Source: ZCTH02-B3 sp036563895 (GTDB taxonomy: Bacteria > Bacillota > Bacilli > Paenibacillales > Paenibacillaceae). From it: 32,459 nt of DNA. The position numbers were made by a program, and so were the translations under genes. The stretch is taken from positions 1-32,459 of the forward strand of contig DATCLN010000057.1 in the NCBI GenBank assembly GCA_036563895.1. The letters run 5' to 3'. Shown here in pieces: positions 1 through 5,776 of the stretch. Under the pieces are notes generated by a model, which saw only the letters and a list, made by a program, of their open reading frames with translations, did no database searches and was not told where the DNA came from. Within the stretch, counting starts at the first letter, position 1; every line of letters starts with the position of its first letter.

Positions 1-1
1 C

Positions 2-973
2 GGCTTCATGGTGTGGGCGCACCACATGTTCACCACCGGCCTCGGCCCGGTGGCGAACGCCCTGTTCTCCATCGCCACCATGGCCATCGCGGTGCCGACG
101 GGCATCAAGGTGTTCAACTGGCTGTTCACCATGTGGGGCGGCTCCATCCGCTTCACCGCGGCCAACCTGTATGCCATCGGGTTCATCCCGACGTTTGTCA
201 TGGGCGGCGTGACGGGGGTCATGCTGGCATCCGCGCCGGCCGACTTCCAGTATCACGATTCGTATTTCGTCGTCGGCCACTTCCACTACACCATCGTCGG
301 CGGCCTGGTGACGGGCCTGCTGGCCGGCATCCACTACTGGTGGCCGAAGATGTTCGGGCGCATGCTTCATGAAGGACTGGGGAAACTGAGCTTCTGGTTC
401 TACATCATCGGGTTCCATCTGACGTTCTTCGTGCAGCACTTCCTCGGCCTGCTCGGCATGCCGCGCCGCGTGGCCACCTATCTGCCCAACCAGGGCTTTG
501 ACACGATGAACCTGGTCAGCACCATCGGGGCCATCCTGATGGCGATCGGCATTGCGATCTTCTTCATCAACATCGTGATCACGTCGCTCAAGCCGCGCCA
601 CGCCTCGAACGACCCGTGGGAGGACGGCCGGACGCTGGAGTGGGCGATTCCCTCCCCGGCGCCGGTGTACAACTTCAAACAGATTCCTCTGGTGCGCGGT
701 CTGGACGCCTGGTGGAAGGAAAAGATGGAGGGCAACAAGGAACTGCCTCCGGCCGAACCGCTCGGCCCGATTCACATGCCGTCGCCTTCCATCCTGCCGT
801 TCATCATGAGCGTCGGCCTGTTCATCGCGGGCTTCGGCTTCATGTACAACCTGGTCTTCGCGGTCATCGGGCTCCTGATCACGCTGGTGTGCATGGCCTT
901 GCGGTCCATCTTTGACGACCACGGCTACCATATCGAACCGGAGGAGCCGAAGAAAGGGGAGGTGGCGGCATGA
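2..973 (+). CDS. ctaD: Cytochrome c oxidase subunit I, caa3 type (C-terminal part)
   Basis: This is the C-terminal part of the haem-copper oxidase catalytic subunit; the reading frame is open from the window edge, so the start lies outside. The segment W-A-H-H-M-F-T-T-G carries the paired CuB-ligand histidines. The later V-G-H-F-H-Y motif carries the two haem ligands (high-spin and low-spin haem), so the redox core is intact. About six membrane segments follow, and a soluble tail ends in Glu/Lys-rich residues as in Bacillus CtaD. The stop overlaps the start of ctaE by 4 bp (ATGA), which indicates translational coupling in a ctaCDEF operon. The family reduces O2 to water and pumps protons at the cytoplasmic membrane. 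Confidence 0.97.
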   Translation, partial: GFMVWAHHMFTTGLGPVANALFSIATMAIAVPTGIKVFNWLFTMWGGSIRFTAANLYAIGFIPTFVMGGVTGVMLASAPADFQYHDSYFVVGHFHYTIVGGLVTGLLAGIHYWWPKMFGRMLHEGLGKLSFWFYIIGFHLTFFVQHFLGLLGMPRRVATYLPNQGFDTMNLVSTIGAILMAIGIAIFFINIVITSLKPRHASNDPWEDGRTLEWAIPSPAPVYNFKQIPLVRGLDAWWKEKMEGNKELPPAEPLGPIHMPSPSILPFIMSVGLFIAGFGFMYNLVFAVIGLLITLVCMALRSIFDDHGYHIEPEEPKKGEVAA

Positions 974-1584
974 GCGCGCACGAACATCATGCCGGAGCGT
1001 TGCCTCCCGAACCGGAGAAAGCGACGCTCGAAGGACGCAACAAGATTCTGGGATTCTGGCTGTTCCTCGGCGCCGAGACCGTGCTGTTCGGCACGCTGTT
1101 TTCCGCCTATCTGGCATTCCGGAACAGCGTGCTGGACGGTCCCCCGCCGGAGGAACTGTTCCAGCTGCCGATGACCTTCATCATGACCGTGGCGCTGCTG
1201 GTGTCCAGCCTGACCAGCGTGTTCGCGGTGCAGGCGATGCATCGCCACAAGACGGGGCAGATGCTCGGCTGGATGGCCGTCACCATCGCCCTCGGCGCGG
1301 TGTTCCTGGGGCTGGAAATCTACGAGTTCAACGAATACGTCCACGAAGGACATCGCTTCACCACCAGCGCGTTCAGCTCCGCCTTCTACTCGCTGGTCGG
1401 ATTCCACGGTGCCCACGTGGCGTTCGGGATTCTCTGGATCGGCCTGCTCATTCTGCAGATCCTGAAAAAAGGCCTGACGGTGGTCACCGCTCCGAAGGTT
1501 TACGTGTCGGCGATTTACTGGCACTTCATCGACGTGGTCTGGGTGTTCATTTTCACGGTTGTGTACCTGATGGGGAAGGTGTGA
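970..1584 (+). CDS. ctaE: Cytochrome c oxidase subunit III
   Basis: A 204-residue membrane protein with about five hydrophobic segments, the short form of subunit III usual in Bacillales caa3 oxidases. Recognisable family stretches are F-W-L-F-L-G-A-E near residue 32, the F-H-G-A-H-V motif near residue 140 and the C-terminal Y-W-H-F-I-D-V-V-W segment. The start overlaps the ctaD stop by 4 bp and the purine-rich GGGGAGG just upstream acts as ribosome binding site. It assembles with CtaD and CtaC; subunit III stabilises the core and supports proton delivery rather than carrying metal centres. Confidence 0.96.
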   Translation: MSAHEHHAGALPPEPEKATLEGRNKILGFWLFLGAETVLFGTLFSAYLAFRNSVLDGPPPEELFQLPMTFIMTVALLVSSLTSVFAVQAMHRHKTGQMLGWMAVTIALGAVFLGLEIYEFNEYVHEGHRFTTSAFSSAFYSLVGFHGAHVAFGILWIGLLILQILKKGLTVVTAPKVYVSAIYWHFIDVVWVFIFTVVYLMGKV

Positions 1585-1590
1585 TCCCAC

Positions 1591-1908
1591 ATGACGGAGA
1601 ACCATTCCGCTTCCGGGACGCAGACGCAGCGCCACCGGCTGGAGGGACCGCAGAAGCACATCATCGTCTTCATCCTGTCCCTGGTGCTGACGATCATCGC
1701 CTTTGCGGCGGTGGCCGCGGGCAACGTGAACAAATTGTTCGTCATATTCCTGCTGCTGGGCATGGCCATCGTGCAGGCGTTCGCGCAGCTGGCGTTCTGG
1801 ATGCACATGAAGGATCGGGGGCATTTCTTCCCGATCATTGCCATCCTGGGCGGCGTGCTGGTCGTGATCATGCTCGTGGCGCTGGCCTTGCTGTGGACGT
1901 GGTGGTAA
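1591..1908 (+). CDS. ctaF: Cytochrome c oxidase subunit IV
   Basis: A 105-residue protein with a hydrophilic N-terminus of about 25 residues and three membrane helices. It ends in a W-T-W-W tail and contains the F-W-M-H-M-K segment typical of the prokaryotic subunit IV family (COX4_pro). It starts 6 bp after the ctaE stop and is followed by a strong hairpin terminator at 1922-1955, so it is the last gene of the oxidase structural operon. The small subunit is not catalytic; it is thought to help assembly or stability of the complex. Confidence 0.93.
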   Translation: MTENHSASGTQTQRHRLEGPQKHIIVFILSLVLTIIAFAAVAAGNVNKLFVIFLLLGMAIVQAFAQLAFWMHMKDRGHFFPIIAILGGVLVVIMLVALALLWTWW

Positions 1909-1921
1909 GCGCCGAATCCGG

Positions 1922-1955
1922 AGGGGCGGGGACGGTCGCCGCCCCTTTTGTTTTT
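1922..1955 (+). terminator. Rho-independent terminator after ctaF
   Basis: A perfect 8-bp stem (AGGGGCGG with CCGCCCCT, 9-nt loop) is followed directly by a T-rich tract. It separates the oxidase structural genes from ctaG, which therefore either has its own promoter or depends on readthrough. Confidence 0.85.
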
Positions 1956-2013
1956 CGCTGCCGGAAGGCCTGAGCGTGCGACCGTGACGAAAAAAAGGAA
2001 AGGAGGAATCGCC

Positions 2014-2937
2014 GTGCCCATTTTTAAATATTTCTCGTTCGCCGACGTATGGAGCCCGGTGTTCCTCATCGCCGTTTTGGCCGTGATTTTGCTGTATGCC
2101 CTTGTGGTCGGTCCCTGGCGGCACCGGTTTCCGGGGTCGGAGCCGGTTCCGGCAAAACGCCAGGCCGCCTTCGTCATCGGCATGCTGCTGCTCTATCTGG
2201 CCCAGGGAGGCCCGCTCAGCCTGCTTGCCCATATCATGTTCACGTTTCACATGACAAGCATGGCGGTGTCCTACATGTTCGCGCCGCCGCTCATCATCTA
2301 CGGCATTCCGGCCTGGCTGTGGCGCTGGGCGTTCGACCGGCCGTTCTGGCGGCCTTTCCGGTTTCTGATGAATCCGCTCATCTGCCTGGTGCTGTTCCTG
2401 CTGCTTTTTTCGCTGTACCATGTGCCGGAAGTGCACGACGGCGTCATGGTCCGGTACGCGCTGCACGCGGCGTTTTACGCCGCTCTGTTCGTCACCGCCG
2501 TCATGTTCTGGTGGCACGTGGCAAGCCCGGTGCCCGAATGGGAGCGCCTGACGCCCCTGCGGAAGCTCGGCTACGTGTTCATGAGCGGCGTGCTGCTGAC
2601 GCCGGCCTGCGCGCTGATCATCTTCGCCGGCGAGCCCGTGTACGCGGTATACAGCGATCCGCTGGTGTGGGTGCGCGCCATCGGGTACTGCGTGGCCGGC
2701 GACACGACGGATCTGCTGCGGGAAACCGGAGGCCCCGCGTTCTTCAGCCTGCTGGATCCGCTGGAAGACCAGCAGCTGGGCGGCATCGTGATGAAGCTGC
2801 TGCAGGAAGGGGTCAACGTCATCGCCCTGTACCTGATCTTCATGGCCTGGTACCGCAGCGAACGGGACAAGGACGGAGAGGAATACCCGGGCGGAGTACC
2901 GGGCGGGCTCGGAAGACTGGCTGGAGGGGAGCCGTAA
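2014..2937 (+). CDS. ctaG: CtaG, caa3 cytochrome oxidase assembly factor
   Basis: A 307-residue polytopic protein of the caa3_CtaG family, with about seven membrane segments. Family hallmarks include L-L-Y-L-A-Q-G-G-P followed by H-M-M/F-type histidine-containing helices (H-I-M-F-T-F-H-M-T-S-M), then Y-H-V-P-E-V-H-D and W-W-H-V, which give the conserved His residues thought to handle copper. I chose the GTG at 2014 because an AAAGGAGGAATC ribosome binding site sits 3-4 bases upstream. The frame is open further up, to an ATG at 1948, but that start lies inside the terminator. The protein is needed for formation of active caa3 oxidase in Bacillus. Confidence 0.93.
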   Translation: MPIFKYFSFADVWSPVFLIAVLAVILLYALVVGPWRHRFPGSEPVPAKRQAAFVIGMLLLYLAQGGPLSLLAHIMFTFHMTSMAVSYMFAPPLIIYGIPAWLWRWAFDRPFWRPFRFLMNPLICLVLFLLLFSLYHVPEVHDGVMVRYALHAAFYAALFVTAVMFWWHVASPVPEWERLTPLRKLGYVFMSGVLLTPACALIIFAGEPVYAVYSDPLVWVRAIGYCVAGDTTDLLRETGGPAFFSLLDPLEDQQLGGIVMKLLQEGVNVIALYLIFMAWYRSERDKDGEEYPGGVPGGLGRLAGGEP

Positions 2938-2938
2938 G

Positions 2939-3400
2939 ATGGAATGGCATGAAATCCTGCCGGCGGTGTGCACCGCGCTCATCGTGATCAGCGCGGTGCT
3001 GGTGGCGGTCGGGTGGCGGCTGATCCGCCTCGGGAAGCGCGACGCCCACCAGAAGGTGATGCTCACCGCCGCGGTTTTCGCACTGCTCTTTTTCATTCTG
3101 TATCTGGCCCGGACGCTGTTTGTCGGCAACACCTCGTGGGGCGGACCGGAGTCGCTGCGGACGGTTTACCTGGTGTTTCTGCTGTTTCACATCGTGCTGG
3201 CCACGGTCGCGGCGGTGTTCGGCATCACGACCCTCGCGCTGGCCTGGAAACAGCGTTTTGCCCGCCATCGCAAGTGGGGCCGCTCCACGTCGGTGATCTG
3301 GTTCATCACCGCGTTTACGGGCGTGATGGTGTACCTGCTGCTGTACGTGATGTATCCGGGCGGGCACACCAAGCCGGTGCTGGAAGCGATCTTCGGCTGA
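2939..3400 (+). CDS. DUF420 membrane protein (CtaM/YozB-like)
   Basis: A 153-residue protein with four predicted membrane helices, belonging by sequence to the DUF420 family. Histidines at the helix ends (A-H-Q-K near 40, F-H-I-V near 84, R-H-R-K-W near 107) match the conserved His pattern of these proteins. The ATG follows the ctaG stop after 1 bp, so the two genes are cotranscribed. DUF420 proteins such as CtaM of Staphylococcus are required for haem-copper oxidase maturation, and the location after ctaG fits an assembly role. The exact step is not known from this sequence. Confidence 0.88.
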   Translation: MEWHEILPAVCTALIVISAVLVAVGWRLIRLGKRDAHQKVMLTAAVFALLFFILYLARTLFVGNTSWGGPESLRTVYLVFLLFHIVLATVAAVFGITTLALAWKQRFARHRKWGRSTSVIWFITAFTGVMVYLLLYVMYPGGHTKPVLEAIFG

Positions 3401-3412
3401 TGTCAACAACTG

Positions 3413-3445
3413 AGCCGCCTGTCCCTCGCGGACCGGCGGTTTTTG
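3413..3445 (+). terminator. Terminator after the DUF420 gene
   Basis: The arms CCGCC-T-GTCC and GGAC-C-GGCGG pair with one internal mismatch around a 5-nt loop, and are followed by TTTTT. It lies between convergent genes and the T tract serves only the plus strand. Confidence 0.75.
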
Positions 3446-3476
3446 CTTGTCCGGGCGGCGGCCGGAGGCCCCCCGG

Positions 3477-4364
3477 TCAACCTATGACGCGCTCTCCGCG
3501 CACCGGAAATCCTTCTTCCACCGTTTCCTCCCGTTGCACGCCTCCTTCCCGCACAAGGCGGCGGTATCCGCTGAAGCGCACCGGAAGGGAGGCGGAAAAA
3601 GGGAAACGCGGCGAATCCTGCACGTGGAAATGCAGGTGGGGTTCGCTCGAGTTGCCCGAATTGCCCGCTTCGCCGACGATCTGCCCCCGCGTGACGCGAT
3701 CCCCCGGCTTCACCCGCACGCTTCCCCGGCGCAGATGCGCGAGCAGGCTGTACTCCCCTCCCCCGTGATCAATGATGACATAGTTGCCCAGCAGGCTGGT
3801 CACGAACGGGGCGAGATGGCCGGGCCGGGAATAATCCCTGCGGCCGTCCCGCGCCTTCACCACGACGCCGTCCGCCGGAGCCAGCACCGGTGCTCCAAAA
3901 GCGTAGTAATCCTCAAGCCGGCGCCCGTCGCCGCGGTGCGTCTTCCCGTCTTCGTCCGTGATCAGGAAGTCGTAGGCGAACCGCTGGCCGACGATGAACC
4001 ACGAATGGGAAGTTTCGGGGTCCGGCCCGCCGTTCGCCACCGTCCATGTGCCGGCAAAAGGGAGAGCATACCGGTTGGCCTGCCTGTAGGTATCCGGCAG
4101 CGGAAGGCCGGCGCCGTACCGCTTTCGGGTTTTCCATTCTCCATAGGCCTGGACGAGATCGGCGGGCAGCAGAGCGAAATAATGCATGAACGCCTTCCTA
4201 AACAGAAGCAGCCAGAATGCCGCGAGCACCAATGTAAAAAGCCCCGAGACGTTCATGGCCGGACAGGCGAACTTCCAGTCCGTCGCCCGATGCAGGATGT
4301 AGAAAAGCCCGGTAAGCACCGCTCCCAGGTACATAAGCCGCTTGTACCAACGCAGAAACGACAT
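3477..4364 (-). CDS. Membrane-anchored M23-family peptidase-like protein
   Basis: A 295-residue protein. Two hydrophobic segments near residues 10-25 and 40-57 come first; the rest carries an M23 (LytM/peptidase) beta-domain with G-A-P-V-L-A-P-A-D-G-V-V around 157-169, L-L-G-N-Y-V-I-I-D-H near 191-200, S-L-L-A-H-L and the E-P-H-L-H-F-H motif at 241-247. Active M23 enzymes bind zinc through HxxxD plus HxH. Here the first His is replaced by Arg128 (R-F-A-Y-D132), while Asp132, His210, His243 and His245 are kept. It may therefore be a divergent or inactive hydrolase. The start has a strong upstream GGGGAGGGGAGGAG. It is divergent from gap, sharing the 4365-4568 intergenic region. Substrate unknown; peptidoglycan is the family default. 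Confidence 0.8.
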   Translation of the reverse strand: MSFLRWYKRLMYLGAVLTGLFYILHRATDWKFACPAMNVSGLFTLVLAAFWLLLFRKAFMHYFALLPADLVQAYGEWKTRKRYGAGLPLPDTYRQANRYALPFAGTWTVANGGPDPETSHSWFIVGQRFAYDFLITDEDGKTHRGDGRRLEDYYAFGAPVLAPADGVVVKARDGRRDYSRPGHLAPFVTSLLGNYVIIDHGGGEYSLLAHLRRGSVRVKPGDRVTRGQIVGEAGNSGNSSEPHLHFHVQDSPRFPFSASLPVRFSGYRRLVREGGVQREETVEEGFPVRGERVIG

Positions 4365-4502
4365 GGACTCCTCCCCTCCCCCAGAAAAAATACCCCAGCA
4401 TTTTCATCAATTTCAATTCCATACCGAAACATGGGCGGGATCTCCGGTTTTTTCTTCCGTTTACTCAAATATTACTCATATTTAATATTCGTCATTTTGT
4501 TA

Positions 4503-4531
4503 TTGCCAGAAATATGCGTCATATTTATAAT
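4503..4531 (+). promoter_or_regulatory. Predicted sigma-A promoter of the gapB-ppdK-ccpN operon
   Basis: TTGCCA (4503-4508) and TATAAT (4526-4531) are separated by exactly 17 bp in a locally AT-rich stretch that stands out from the GC-rich surroundings. It lies about 40 bp ahead of the gap start codon and points into the operon. Confidence 0.7.
4515..4525 (+). promoter_or_regulatory. Candidate CcpN operator in the gapB promoter
   Basis: TGCGTCATATT matches 10 of 11 positions of the CcpN consensus as I recall it from B. subtilis (TRTGHYATAYW). It occupies the spacer just upstream of the -10 box. Weaker 8/11 matches lie at 4472-4482 and 4535-4545. A CcpN gene is the last cistron of this same operon, which supports the reading; binding is inferred. 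Confidence 0.5.
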
Positions 4532-4568
4532 TAAGACGTAATATAAAACACGCAAAGGGAGATCACCG

Positions 4569-5618
4569 ATGCGAATTGCCCTCAGCGGAACGGGAAGAAT
4601 CGGGAGACTGTGCATCCGCCGGGCGTTCAGGGATGGTCCGATTCCGGGGGTCGAATGGGCGGCCATCAACTCCACCTGCCCGATTCCGGTGCTGGCGCAC
4701 CTGCTCCAGTATGATTCCGTGCACGGACACTGGGAAGCGGACATCCGGGCGGAGGAAGGCCACATCGTCATCAACGGCTGCCGCATTCCGGTCGTTTCCG
4801 AACGGGATCCGGGGCTGTTGCCGTGGAAGAACCTCGGCGTCGATCTGGTCATCGACGCGACGGGGAAATTCGCGGACCGGCCGTCGATGTCGAAGCACCT
4901 CTCTTCCGGTGCACGTTTCGTGATCCTGACGTATCCGTCGAAGGAAGCCGACCTGACGGTGGTCATGGGCGTCAACCAGGACCGGTTCGATCCCGGACTG
5001 CACCGGCTGGTGTCCGCCGCGTCCTGCACGACGAACTGCCTGGCCCCGGTCCTGTACATACTGGATCGGGCGTTCGGCGTAAAAAGCGGCTGGATGACGA
5101 CGATTCACGCGTACACGAGCGACCAGCGGCTGCTGGACAATCCGCACCGGGACCTGCGCCGTGCGCGGGCGGCCGCAAGCTCCATCGTGCCGACCACCAC
5201 CGGCGTGTCGCGGGCCCTCGCCGACGTGTTGCCGGGCCTCGCGCCGCACATCGCGGGCATCTCGGTGCGCGTGCCGACGCAGGACGTGTCCCTTCTGGAT
5301 TTGCAGGTCGTGCTGAACCGGCCCGTGGAACCGGAGGATGTGGAAGCGGCGTTTCGCAAGGCCATTGCCGAAGACATGGGACCGTACGTCGAATACACGA
5401 AGCTTCCGCTGGTCTCGGCCGACTTCATCGGCAACGAGAAATCCGCCGTCGTCGACGGGCTCAGCGTCATGACGCGGGGGAACGAAGCGAAGCTGCTCGC
5501 CTGGTACGACAACGAATGGGCGTATTCCTGCAGGGTGATGGATTTGGTCCGGCATATCGCGCAGACGGAAAGCAAGGCGGCGGAGGGGGGAGAAACATGG
5601 CTCAGCCGGACAAGGTGA
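4569..5618 (+). CDS. gapB: Glyceraldehyde-3-phosphate dehydrogenase, GapB-like (gluconeogenic)
   Basis: A 349-residue GAPDH with the catalytic motif A-S-C-T-T-N-C (Cys153) and the activating His180 in T-I-H-A-Y-T. The NAD-binding loop reads A-I-N-S-T where glycolytic GapA enzymes have N-D: the Asp that selects NAD is Ser35, as in B. subtilis GapB (I-N-A-S). This points to NADP use and the gluconeogenic direction. The P-H-R-D-L-R-R-A-R and D-N-E-W-A-Y-S motifs are complete, so the enzyme should be active. The ribosome binding site is AAAGGGAG, 7 bp before the ATG. Its 3' end overlaps the next gene by 22 bp, and ppdK and ccpN follow. NADP preference is inference from one residue and context. 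Confidence 0.93.
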   Translation: MRIALSGTGRIGRLCIRRAFRDGPIPGVEWAAINSTCPIPVLAHLLQYDSVHGHWEADIRAEEGHIVINGCRIPVVSERDPGLLPWKNLGVDLVIDATGKFADRPSMSKHLSSGARFVILTYPSKEADLTVVMGVNQDRFDPGLHRLVSAASCTTNCLAPVLYILDRAFGVKSGWMTTIHAYTSDQRLLDNPHRDLRRARAAASSIVPTTTGVSRALADVLPGLAPHIAGISVRVPTQDVSLLDLQVVLNRPVEPEDVEAAFRKAIAEDMGPYVEYTKLPLVSADFIGNEKSAVVDGLSVMTRGNEAKLLAWYDNEWAYSCRVMDLVRHIAQTESKAAEGGETWLSRTR

Positions 5619-5776
5619 CGACGGTGACGGACACCGGCAGCCACATGGGCATCGTGATCTGCAAATACTGCCACGAGGTTCTGTACACGCTGCCGACCCG
5701 CAAGGTCAAGATCGTCTACGGCGTATGCGGCCGCAATTGCGCAAGCCCGAACAGAGTGGAGGATGAAACCGAATGA
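5597..5776 (+). CDS. SR1P-family small Cys-rich protein (GapA-binding peptide homologue)
   Basis: A 59-residue product. Residues 17-59 match the small SR1P family: M-G-I-V-I-C-x-x-C near the start of the match, then V-Y-G-V-C-x-x-x-C and an acidic tail, with four cysteines in the C-x2-C and C-x3-C spacing expected. In B. subtilis SR1P is the ~39-residue peptide encoded by the dual-function RNA SR1 and binds the glycolytic GAPDH GapA. Here the coding sequence is an ordinary cistron with a GGAGGGGGG ribosome binding site at 5583-5590. It overlaps the gapB end by 22 bp and the ppdK start by 4 bp. The first 16 residues are an extension; a shorter product from Met17 (5645) has no clear ribosome binding site. 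Partner identity is inferred. Confidence 0.8.
   Translation: MAQPDKVTTVTDTGSHMGIVICKYCHEVLYTLPTRKVKIVYGVCGRNCASPNRVEDETE

Noticed and set aside
925..3132. 735-codon open frame on the minus strand opposite ctaE-ctaG
   Set aside because: It is a GC-rich shadow of well-recognised oxidase genes; its His/Gln/Arg-rich translation has no known domain.
4365..4568. Small RNA like SR1 in the gapB upstream region
   Set aside because: AT-rich DNA with a promoter is present, but there is no terminator before gapB and no separate open frame; the SR1P-like frame is downstream of gapB instead.
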